A stretch of DNA of 6,174 nt from Microbacteriaceae bacterium (lineage in GTDB: Bacteria > Actinomycetota > Actinomycetes > Actinomycetales > Microbacteriaceae): NCBI GenBank assembly GCA_012719255.1, contig JAAYAS010000132.1, forward strand, positions 1 to 6,174, written 5' to 3'. The stretch's first letter is position 1. Each line of letters starts with the position of its first letter. The position numbers and the translations under genes were made by a program. Shown here piece after piece: positions 1-5,752 of the stretch. The notes below the pieces were generated by a model. It was not told the DNA's origin. It was given only the letters and a program-made list of their open reading frames with translations, and did no database searches.

Positions 1-684
1 GATCGAGACGACGGCGGCATCATCGGCCACCCAGTCGGCGTCGATGGTGGGGGTCTCGTCGCGGGAACGCGCCGCGCAGAGCACGAGGTCGGCGTCGCGG
101 ACGGCGGCCTCGGCCGACTCGACGGCGCGGACGGGCACGCCGAGCTCCTCCGTGAAGCGGTCGGCGAAGGCCGCTCGATTGCGCGGGGTCGGGCTGAAGA
201 CGCGGACTTCGGCGATATCGACCACTTCGGCGAGCGCCAGGGTGTGCGACTGCGCTTCGAAGCCGGACCCGACGACCCCGAGCGCGAGCGGCCGCTCGGG
301 CGCGATCGCCGCGGCGCCGACGGCGCTCGTCGCGGCGGTGCGGAGACCCGTCACGCGGTTCCCATCGATGAGCGCCACGAGGTCGGCGGTGCGCTTGTCG
401 AACAGCGAGATCAGGTAGCTGACGCGCAGCCCTGCGTCGGCGAACGAGCCGTTGATCGATTTGGCGCCGAAGAGGCGGCCGCTCGACGGCACGGACGGCA
501 TGGTGCGCTGCCACTCGCGTCCGCTGTCGGCGAAGATCCGACCGGGATTGCGCCGCTCGTCGACGGGCGCGGGGTAGGCCGCGCGGACGGCGCGGATGGC
601 GCTCGGCAGATCGGCGAGCGCGGCGACGTCGTCGTCCGTGAGGAAGAGCGTCGGAGATGCCGGGGGACGGGTGTCGCTGCTCAC
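1..684 (-). CDS. Ornithine cyclodeaminase / mu-crystallin family protein (3' end cut off by window edge)
   Basis: The 228 codons present start at a GTG (684-682) and remain open to base 1; family members are usually about 310-340 aa, so the C-terminal third is missing. The start is set by a GAAGGAG ribosome site (697-691) with a 6-nt spacer. Seen: an N-terminal substrate domain with FGAKSIN around Lys75, TGLRTAATSAVG around Arg115, and a Rossmann entry VVGSGFEAQSHT at about 137-148. These match the family pattern GAK, RTAATS and GxGxQAxxH. Family members are NAD(P)-dependent cytosolic enzymes: ornithine cyclodeaminase, alanine dehydrogenase, ketimine or cyclic-imine reductases, and opine/siderophore-precursor enzymes. 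Sequence alone does not choose among these. The gene is transcribed divergently from the aldehyde dehydrogenase, so the two may share regulation from the 108-bp gap. The family is confident; the substrate is unknown. Confidence 0.9.
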   Translation of the reverse strand, partial: MSSDTRPPASPTLFLTDDDVAALADLPSAIRAVRAAYPAPVDERRNPGRIFADSGREWQRTMPSVPSSGRLFGAKSINGSFADAGLRVSYLISLFDKRTADLVALIDGNRVTGLRTAATSAVGAAAIAPERPLALGVVGSGFEAQSHTLALAEVVDIAEVRVFSPTPRNRAAFADRFTEELGVPVRAVESAEAAVRDADLVLCAARSRDETPTIDADWVADDAAVVSI

Positions 685-690
685 GCGTCA

Positions 691-697
691 CTCCTTC
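691..697 (-). promoter_or_regulatory. Ribosome binding site fixing the GTG start of the cyclodeaminase-family gene
   Basis: Read on the minus strand this is GAAGGAG, followed by a 6-nt spacer and GTG at 684-682. The protein read from this GTG gives the expected family N-terminus (LFLTDDDVAAL), so the non-ATG start is preferred. No in-frame ATG nearby has a comparable site. Confidence 0.75.
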
Positions 698-708
698 GTG
701 ATGGTGGC

Positions 709-727
709 TCCGAAGTCGTTCTTCGGA
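709..727. repeat. Perfect inverted repeat, 7-bp arms with 5-nt loop, in divergent promoter region
   Basis: TCCGAAG (709-715), loop TCGTT, CTTCGGA (721-727). It lies between the cyclodeaminase-family start and the larger palindrome at 729-747. It could be a hairpin in the 5' leader of the minus-strand gene or a second protein-binding site. The sequence gives no further proof; chance cannot be excluded for arms this short. Confidence 0.4.
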
Positions 728-728
728 T

Positions 729-747
729 GCGATACGTAGCGTATCGC
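729..747. promoter_or_regulatory. Candidate operator: perfect palindrome, 8-bp arms with 3-bp centre, between divergent genes
   Basis: GCGATACG-TAG-CGTATCGC is a perfect dyad of 19 bp in the 685-792 gap between the divergent cyclodeaminase-family and aldehyde dehydrogenase genes. A weak -10-like TATGCT sits at 755-760, so the dyad would overlap the -35 zone of a rightward promoter; no good -35 hexamer is visible. The size and symmetry suit a dimeric transcription factor. It is not a canonical LysR T-N11-A box centred on the dyad, so the regulator could be the LysR protein at 2224 or an unlinked factor. A related imperfect dyad with the same 8-3-8 layout lies at 3224-3242. Confidence 0.55.
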
Positions 748-754
748 TTCGCGC

Positions 755-760
755 TATGCT
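755..760 (+). promoter_or_regulatory. Weak candidate -10 element for the aldehyde dehydrogenase gene
   Basis: TATGCT matches four of six positions of TATAAT. It would place a transcript start near 767, giving a leader of about 26 nt that includes the AAGGAG ribosome site at 781-786. The expected -35 position (about 732-737) falls inside the palindrome and does not resemble TTGACA, as might be expected of an activator-dependent promoter. This is inference only. Confidence 0.25.
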
Positions 761-792
761 GGCGCAAGACACCACTCGACAAGGAGCGCAAG

Positions 793-2169
793 ATGGCGAT
801 CGCGACCGTGAATCCCACCACCGGCAAGACCGAGATGATCATCGAGCCGCACAGCGCGGAGGAGGTCGACGAGCGCATCGGTCAGGAGCATGCCGCCTTC
901 GAGGAGCTGCGCGGGACGACCTTCGAGCAGCGGGCGCGCTGGATGTGCGCCGCGGCGGACTTCCTCGAGGATCAGGCCGAGGGGATCGGGGAGCTCATCA
1001 CCGTCGAGATGGGCAAGCCGATCGCGCAATCGGTCGCGGAGGTGCGCAAGGCCGTGAAGGCGATGCGCTTCTACGCCGAGAATTCGGCGGACTTCCTCGC
1101 CGATGCGCCGCTCGAGGAGCCGGCTCGGGTGGGCGCCTCCGCCGCGTATTCGAAGTACGAGCCGCTCGGCGTCGTGCTCGCGGTGATGCCGTGGAACTAT
1201 CCCATCTGGCAAGTCGTGCGCTTCGCGGCGCCCGCGCTGATGGCCGGGAACGCTGGACTTCTCAAGCACGCCTCGAACGTTCCTCAGGCGGCGATGCTCC
1301 TCGACGACCTCTTCGAGCGCGGAGGGTTCCCCAAGGGATCCTTCCGCACCCTCCTCATCGGCGGTGCGGAGGTGGCCCGGGTGATCGCCGACGAGCGGGT
1401 CGCCGCCGTCACCCTGACGGGCTCCGAGGCGGCCGGTCGCTCCGTCGCGGCGGCCGCCGGGGATCATTTGAAGAAGGCCGTGCTCGAGCTCGGCGGCTCA
1501 GATCCGTTCATCGTGCTCCCCTCGGCCGACATCGCGGCCGCGGCCGATACGGCGGTCACCGCGCGCATCAACAACAACGGCCAGGCCTGCATCGCCGGCA
1601 AGCGCTGCATCGTGCACGACGACGTCTACGACGAGTTCGCCGCCGAGTTCGTGCGCCGCATGTCGGAGCTCGTCGTCGGCGACCCCCTCCGGCCCGAGAC
1701 CCAGGTCGGGCCGGTGGCCACCGAGCAGGGCCGACAGGATCTCATCGACCTCGTCGAGGATGCCCGAGCGAAGGGCGCCACGATCCTCACCGGGGGCGAG
1801 CCGGTCGAGGGCCAGGGCTGGTTCTTCGCCCCGACCGTGATCGCCGATCTCCCCGACGATGCCCGGCTCGTTCAGGAGGAGGCGTTCGGGCCTCTCGCCT
1901 CGCTCTACCGCGCCGTCGATGCGGACGACGCCCTCCGCATCGCGAACCAGACCGCATTCGGTCTCGCGAGCGCCGTCTGGACCGAGGAACCCGCGGAGCA
2001 GGAGCGCTTCACGCGCGAGCTCGACGCCGGCGCGGTGTTCATCAACGGCATGACGGTCTCGTACCAGGAGCTGCCGTTCGGCGGCATCAAGCGCTCGGGT
2101 TTCGGCCGAGAGCTCGCCGAGGTGGGGCAGCGGGAGTTCTGCAACCTCAAGACGGTCTGGAAGGCTTGA
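793..2169 (+). CDS. NAD(P)-dependent aldehyde dehydrogenase, succinate-semialdehyde dehydrogenase (Sad/GabD1) type
   Basis: A complete 458-aa cytosolic enzyme, the usual length for the compact Sad/YneI-GabD1 branch. The reading frame is open much further upstream, but the ATG at 793 follows AAGGAG (781-786) with a 6-nt spacer and gives the family N-terminus AIATVNPTTGK. Visible motifs: MPWNYP (132-137, oxyanion Asn135), LLKHASN around cofactor-binding Lys158, LTGS (208-211), ELGG with general-base Glu232, NNGQACIAGKR with catalytic Cys266, EEAFGP (362-367), and PFGGIKRSGFGRE (428-440). All catalytic residues are present. By family it oxidises succinate semialdehyde or a similar short omega-semialdehyde to the acid. 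Linkage to a ring-cleavage operon suggests it finishes a C4 fragment from that pathway. Another aldehyde substrate is possible, and NAD versus NADP preference is not resolved. Confidence 0.9.
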   Translation: MAIATVNPTTGKTEMIIEPHSAEEVDERIGQEHAAFEELRGTTFEQRARWMCAAADFLEDQAEGIGELITVEMGKPIAQSVAEVRKAVKAMRFYAENSADFLADAPLEEPARVGASAAYSKYEPLGVVLAVMPWNYPIWQVVRFAAPALMAGNAGLLKHASNVPQAAMLLDDLFERGGFPKGSFRTLLIGGAEVARVIADERVAAVTLTGSEAAGRSVAAAAGDHLKKAVLELGGSDPFIVLPSADIAAAADTAVTARINNNGQACIAGKRCIVHDDVYDEFAAEFVRRMSELVVGDPLRPETQVGPVATEQGRQDLIDLVEDARAKGATILTGGEPVEGQGWFFAPTVIADLPDDARLVQEEAFGPLASLYRAVDADDALRIANQTAFGLASAVWTEEPAEQERFTRELDAGAVFINGMTVSYQELPFGGIKRSGFGRELAEVGQREFCNLKTVWKA

Positions 2170-2174
2170 CGGGC

Positions 2175-2197
2175 GCGGCCCGACCACTTCGGGCCGC
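2175..2197 (+). terminator. GC-rich hairpin just after the aldehyde dehydrogenase stop (possible terminator)
   Basis: GCGGCCCGA (2175-2183), loop CCACT, TCGGGCCGC (2189-2197): a perfect 9-bp stem beginning 5 nt after the stop codon. There is no U-tract, so it is not a classical intrinsic terminator, although U-poor hairpins are often proposed as terminators in high-GC actinobacteria. It could instead stabilise the 3' end of the upstream mRNA or dampen read-through into the LysR gene, whose start is 27 nt further on. Confidence 0.5.
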
Positions 2198-2205
2198 CGA
2201 CGCGA

Positions 2206-2215
2206 GGAGGCGAGG
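2206..2215 (+). promoter_or_regulatory. Poorly spaced ribosome binding region of the LysR gene
   Basis: GGAGG (2206-2210) lies 13 nt before the ATG at 2224, which is long; a weaker GAGG (2212-2215) has an 8-nt spacer. Most other genes here have a 6- or 7-nt spacer, so the regulator may be translated less efficiently. No better in-frame start is visible. Confidence 0.4.
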
Positions 2216-2223
2216 CGACGGTC

Positions 2224-3138
2224 ATGGACTACAACCTGCTGCGTCCGTTGCGCGCGCTCCTCGAGGAGCGGAGCGTGACCCGCGCCGCCGAGCGGTTGCA
2301 CCTGTCGCAGCCTTCGATGTCCGGGGCGCTCGCGAAGCTTCGCGCCCACTACGACGACGAGCTGCTCGTGCGCCGCGGGAACCACCATGAGCTCACCCCG
2401 CTCGCCGAGCGGCTGCTCGCCGTGCTCCCGACCGTGCTGGCCGAAGTCGATCACGTATTCCGGTTGCAGTCGGGTTTCGACCCGCGTACGAGAACCCGCA
2501 CCTTCATCCTCGCCGGTGTGGACGCCGTGATCGCCCGCGTCGCCCCGCCGCTGCTCCGAATCGGCGCCGCCGAGGCGCCTCGGGCTCGGTTCGAGTTCCC
2601 CGCGGCCGATGGTCGGCTGGTCAACGCCGTCCCCGATTCGCTTCGCACCATCGACGGAGCATTTCTTCCCCACGGCTACGCGTCGGACCTCGCGCGGCTC
2701 GATCTCCCGCCGGAGCCGTGGGTGTGCCTGGTCGACGCGGATGCCGGCGCCGAGGACCTCCTCGAGCGACCGTGGGTCGAGACGCTGCCCGCGCGCGAGG
2801 GCATGTCCCCGGCGACGATGCAGCTCCGGCTCCGGGGCATCGAGCTCTCGACCGTCGCGGCGACTCCGCACTTCTTCGTCCTGCCCTCCCTGCTCGTCGG
2901 CACGGAGCGCGTCGCGCTCGTGCCCCGAGACATCGGTCGGCGGGTCGTCGCAGAGATCGATCGGTTGCGGATGGTCTCTCCTCCGGTCGAGCTCGAGCCG
3001 ATTCGGGACGCGTTCTGGTGGCACGGCGACCATGAGCGGGACGAGGGGCATCGCTGGTTGCGCGGCGCGCTCGCCAGGGTGCGCGACCAGCTCATTGGCG
3101 AGGCCGATGACGGCTATCGCGAACTCGGTATTCGTTGA
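2224..3138 (+). CDS. LysR-family transcriptional regulator (NodD-like subgroup)
   Basis: A 304-aa protein of normal length for the family. The winged helix-turn-helix lies at about 1-62, with SVTRAAERLHLSQPSMSGAL (17-36) forming the HTH and DELLVRRGNHHELTPLAERL (45-64) the wing and the start of the linker helix. The remainder, about 92-300, is the periplasmic-binding-protein-like effector domain; PSLLVGTERVALVPRDIGRR near its end resembles NodD/PnbR-type regulators that sense aromatic ligands. It lies between the aldehyde dehydrogenase and the hydroxylase, on the same strand, rather than divergent to its target as is typical. By context it probably controls the catabolic genes on both sides in response to an aromatic substrate or intermediate. 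The family is confident; the target and inducer are inferred. Confidence 0.92.
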   Translation: MDYNLLRPLRALLEERSVTRAAERLHLSQPSMSGALAKLRAHYDDELLVRRGNHHELTPLAERLLAVLPTVLAEVDHVFRLQSGFDPRTRTRTFILAGVDAVIARVAPPLLRIGAAEAPRARFEFPAADGRLVNAVPDSLRTIDGAFLPHGYASDLARLDLPPEPWVCLVDADAGAEDLLERPWVETLPAREGMSPATMQLRLRGIELSTVAATPHFFVLPSLLVGTERVALVPRDIGRRVVAEIDRLRMVSPPVELEPIRDAFWWHGDHERDEGHRWLRGALARVRDQLIGEADDGYRELGIR

Positions 3139-3223
3139 TGGCAACCCGCATGCGAGTCTGAGGTCATCACGCCCCGCCGCCTGCACTGACGCCGGTGGTC
3201 GCGGTCCGCGAGGCCGCCTCGGC

Positions 3224-3242
3224 GCGATTCGAAACGATACGC
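3224..3242. promoter_or_regulatory. Candidate operator upstream of the hydroxylase operon (imperfect palindrome)
   Basis: GCGATTCG-AAA-CGATACGC has the same 8-3-8 layout as the perfect dyad at 729-747; six of eight arm positions are symmetrical, and 13 of 19 bases match the other site. It ends 22 bp before the hydroxylase ATG, in the 3139-3264 gap, so a bound factor would overlap the likely promoter or transcript start. No convincing -10/-35 pair was found in the gap. This is a weak but position-consistent candidate. Confidence 0.35.
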
Positions 3243-3264
3243 ACAGAACACAAGGGAGTGTCTG

Positions 3265-4779
3265 ATGGTGGAAGCAGTTGACGTCGACGTGGTCGTGATC
3301 GGCGGCGGCCCGGTGGGCGCCGCCGCGCTCGCTCAGCTCGCCGGGGCCGGTCTCACGGCGATCGGCTTCGAGCAGGAGACCGACATGTGGCCCACCGCCC
3401 GCGCCGTCCATTTCGACGGGGAGACCATGCGCGCCCTGCAACGGCTCGGCGTCGCCGAGCAGTTCGAGCGCATCACGGTGCCGATGCGCAGCGTCGAGAT
3501 CCTCAACGAGGCGGGCGAGGTGCTCGTGCACGCGAACACCGACCGCTTGGGCTCGCAGGCGTGGAGCGACCACATCAGCTTCCACCAGCCCGATATCGAG
3601 CGGCTGATCCGCGAGGTCGTCGCCGACTCGGACGGCGTCGAGCTCCGTTCGGGGCACCGGGTCATCGGCGTCCGCGAGGTGGACGGCGCGGTGCGCGTGC
3701 GGACCGTGGACCTCGACGGTGCGGAGCAGGTCACGACGGCGCGCTGGGTCATCGCGGCCGACGGCGCCCGTTCCGAGACCCGGGGCCGCCTCGGCATCAC
3801 CGGCCAGCGGTTCGGCGAGGACGCGCAGTGGCTCGTCGTCGACGGTCAGCTCGTCGATGCTCCCGGCTACGCCGCCGACATGGTGCAGCTCGGCACTTAC
3901 ACGCGGCCGGCCCTCTGGCTCCGGCTGCCGGGAACTCGGGTGCGCATGGAGTTCATGCTCATGCCGGGTGACGATCCCGAGGAGATCGTCACTCCTGAGG
4001 CCATCGAGCGCCTCAGCCGGGGCGTGCTGCCGGCCGATCGATTCACCCCGGATCGTCGGGCCATCTACACGTTCCGCGGTCGGATCGCCGAGCGCTGGCG
4101 AGATGGACGGGTCTTCCTCGTCGGGGACGCGGCGCACACCGCGCCGCCGCTGTTCGGCCAGGGCCTGTGCGCGGGGATGCGGGACATCGAGAACCTCGTC
4201 TGGAAGCTGGCCCTGGTCCGTCGCGGCAAGGCGGACGAATCGTTGCTCGACACGTACGAGACCGAACGCAAGCCGCATGCCACGTACTGGGTCGAGACCG
4301 CCGCCAACCAGGCGGTGCTGATGCAGACCACCGATCCCGAAGTCGCCGCGAAGCGCGACGAATTCATCAAGGCGCACCCGGAAGCCTCGGCCGAGCCGAG
4401 CAGCCCGGCGCTCGGCCCCGGACTCCACGATGGCGGTCGCGACGAGCGCGCCGGCCGTCTCGGCATCCAGCCGATCCTCTCCGACGGCGTCCGGCTCGAC
4501 GACATCGTGCGCCGGCGCTTCCTCGTCGCCACGACGCGCGAGATGTACGCGGGGCTGCCCGACCGGGTGCGCGCCGCACTCGAGAGCGACGTCGAGACCG
4601 TCGTCCTCCTCGACCCCGAGAAGGTCTCGCAGCTGCTCCACGAGGCCGGTGCCGCCGCGGTCGTGCACCGTCCCGACCACTACGTCCTCGGTACCGCTGA
4701 TTCGCCCGCTGACCTCGAGCGGCTCGTGCTGCTCATTCCTTCCCTCGCCACCGCTGCAATCGCGGCGAGGGCCAACTGA
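3265..4779 (+). CDS. FAD-dependent aromatic hydroxylase (group A flavoprotein monooxygenase, MhpA-like)
   Basis: A 504-aa protein starting at an ATG preceded by AAGGGAG (3252-3258) with a 6-nt spacer. Seen in order: FAD-binding Rossmann motif VVVIGGGPVG (9-18) with acidic Glu36 at the end of strand 2; the DG motif AADGARSETR (164-173), which contacts FAD and NAD(P)H; and the GD motif RVFLVGDAAH (282-291), continuing into PPLFGQGLCAGMRDIENLVW (294-313). The C-terminal part, about 400-500, including HRPDHYVLGTA, looks like the thioredoxin-like domain of phenol-hydroxylase/MhpA relatives. Such single-component enzymes use NAD(P)H and O2 to hydroxylate a phenolic ring ortho to an existing OH. MhpA of E. 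coli is somewhat longer (about 550 aa). It is the first gene of the operon with the extradiol dioxygenase, 17 nt away, so its product is probably a catechol-type diol. The exact substrate is not determinable. Confidence 0.9.
   Translation: MVEAVDVDVVVIGGGPVGAAALAQLAGAGLTAIGFEQETDMWPTARAVHFDGETMRALQRLGVAEQFERITVPMRSVEILNEAGEVLVHANTDRLGSQAWSDHISFHQPDIERLIREVVADSDGVELRSGHRVIGVREVDGAVRVRTVDLDGAEQVTTARWVIAADGARSETRGRLGITGQRFGEDAQWLVVDGQLVDAPGYAADMVQLGTYTRPALWLRLPGTRVRMEFMLMPGDDPEEIVTPEAIERLSRGVLPADRFTPDRRAIYTFRGRIAERWRDGRVFLVGDAAHTAPPLFGQGLCAGMRDIENLVWKLALVRRGKADESLLDTYETERKPHATYWVETAANQAVLMQTTDPEVAAKRDEFIKAHPEASAEPSSPALGPGLHDGGRDERAGRLGIQPILSDGVRLDDIVRRRFLVATTREMYAGLPDRVRAALESDVETVVLLDPEKVSQLLHEAGAAAVVHRPDHYVLGTADSPADLERLVLLIPSLATAAIAARAN
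4742..4771 (+). repeat. Inverted repeat at the 3' end of the hydroxylase gene
   Basis: CCCTCGCC (4742-4749) and GGCGAGGG (4764-4771) are perfect 8-bp complements separated by 14 nt, ending 5 nt before the hydroxylase stop codon at 4777. As RNA this could form a stem just upstream of the dioxygenase ribosome site (4787-4790) and might affect mRNA stability or coupling between the two genes. It is coding sequence in a GC-rich genome, so chance is a real alternative. Confidence 0.3.
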
Positions 4780-4786
4780 ACCGATT

Positions 4787-4790
4787 GGAG
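4787..4790 (+). promoter_or_regulatory. Ribosome binding site fixing the start of the extradiol dioxygenase
   Basis: GGAG followed by a 6-nt spacer and ATG at 4797. An alternative in-frame TTG at 4785 would overlap this site and has no ribosome site of its own, so the 4797 ATG (protein beginning MSFSPITHIRHFDLAV) is chosen. Confidence 0.7.
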
Positions 4791-4796
4791 ATCGTC

Positions 4797-5738
4797 ATGT
4801 CGTTCAGCCCGATCACCCACATCCGCCACTTCGACCTCGCCGTCCCCGACTTCGACCAGCAGGTCGAGTTCTACAAGAACCATTGGGGACTCACCGTCCA
4901 GCACGACGACGGCGACGTCGTCTACTTCGCGGCCGAGGGGTCGCCGGAGCAGTACGTGACCCGTGTGCGCCGCTCGCAGGACAAGCGCCTCGACCTCGTC
5001 GCCTTCGGTGCCGCCGACCGCGCGGCCGTCGATCGGCTCGCGCAGGAGCTCGGCTCCAAGGGCATTCAGCTCGTCTCGGAGCCCGACTCGCTCCAGACCC
5101 TCGGCGGCGGCTACGGCTTCCGCTTCTTCGACCTCGAGGGGCGCACCATCGAGGTCTCGGCCGATGTCGAGACCCGCCAGCACCGGAAGATCGAGGAGCG
5201 CGAGTCGATCCCCGTGCGACTGTCGCACGTGGTCCTCAACTCGTCCCAGCCCGAGAAGATGCTCGCCTGGTACGAGCAGCACCTGGGGTTCCGGCTTTCC
5301 GACACCCTCAACCACCCCCACGTCGGCGACCTGTTCTACTTCCTCCGCTGCAACTCGCAGCACCACTCGATGGCGATCGCCCGCGGCCCGCACGCGTCGC
5401 TCCAGCACGCGTCGTTCGAGTTGCGAGGCCTCGACGAGTACATGCGCGGCAGCGGCCGGATGATCCGCGCCGGTTACCGCAAGATCTGGGGACCCGGCCG
5501 CCATGCGGCCGGCGACAACACCTTCACCTACTTCGTCGATCCCAACGGCAACACGATGGAGATGACGACCGAGCTCGAGACGATCGACGAGGACACCTGG
5601 CACCCCACGATCTTCGACGTGCAGGAGCCGGAGACCTCCGACCAGTGGGGCACGGGCGGCGACATGGACGAGTTCATCACCAAGGAGATGTTCAACGACC
5701 CGGACACCGACTCCCTCTTCGTCGCGCCGCCGGTCTGA
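4797..5738 (+). CDS. Type I extradiol ring-cleavage dioxygenase (VOC superfamily, catechol 2,3-dioxygenase-like)
   Basis: A 313-aa, two-module protein with an N-terminal VOC module at about 5-125 (HIRHFDLAVPDFDQQVEFYK) and a catalytic C-terminal module at about 140-260. The metal-binding facial triad is visible as His144 (RLSHVVLN), His204 (LQHASFEL) and Glu255 (NTMEMTTE). Second-shell residues also line up with those known in BphC and homoprotocatechuate 2,3-dioxygenase: His190 (CNSQHHSMAI), His236 (GPGRHAAGDN) and Tyr245 (FTYFVDPNGN). The active site is therefore complete. The family uses Fe(II), occasionally Mn(II), and O2 to cleave a catechol-type ring next to the diol, giving a semialdehyde or keto dienoate. 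An acidic tail of about 50 residues follows the last ligand and includes SDQWGTGG (281-288). It lies between the hydroxylase (17 nt upstream) and the FAH gene (14 nt downstream), supporting one transcript. The catecholic substrate is unknown. Confidence 0.9.
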   Translation: MSFSPITHIRHFDLAVPDFDQQVEFYKNHWGLTVQHDDGDVVYFAAEGSPEQYVTRVRRSQDKRLDLVAFGAADRAAVDRLAQELGSKGIQLVSEPDSLQTLGGGYGFRFFDLEGRTIEVSADVETRQHRKIEERESIPVRLSHVVLNSSQPEKMLAWYEQHLGFRLSDTLNHPHVGDLFYFLRCNSQHHSMAIARGPHASLQHASFELRGLDEYMRGSGRMIRAGYRKIWGPGRHAAGDNTFTYFVDPNGNTMEMTTELETIDEDTWHPTIFDVQEPETSDQWGTGGDMDEFITKEMFNDPDTDSLFVAPPV

Positions 5739-5752
5739 TCGGGAGACAGTCG

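Noticed and set aside
20..775. Minus-strand open frame overlapping the cyclodeaminase-family gene in another frame
   Set aside because: Its translation is Arg-rich and featureless, while the frame starting at GTG 684 carries clear family motifs.
244..792. Upstream in-frame extension of the aldehyde dehydrogenase
   Set aside because: The extension is antisense to the cyclodeaminase-family gene and crosses its promoter region, and its residues do not resemble an aldehyde dehydrogenase. The ATG at 793 has a strong ribosome site and gives the expected family length.
3147..3154. CGCATGCG palindrome and TCGCG-GTC-CGCGA dyad (3199-3211) in the 3139-3264 gap
   Set aside because: The arms are only 4-5 bp and made of common GC-rich words, so chance is likely. 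They share no sequence with the 729-747 palindrome.
1498..4680. A very long open frame on the minus strand (about 1060 codons)
   Set aside because: It lies antisense to three well-supported plus-strand genes with intact catalytic motifs. Its translation is a low-complexity Arg/Asp/Glu/His/Leu-rich sequence with no recognisable domain. Long antisense frames of this kind are expected in high-GC DNA.
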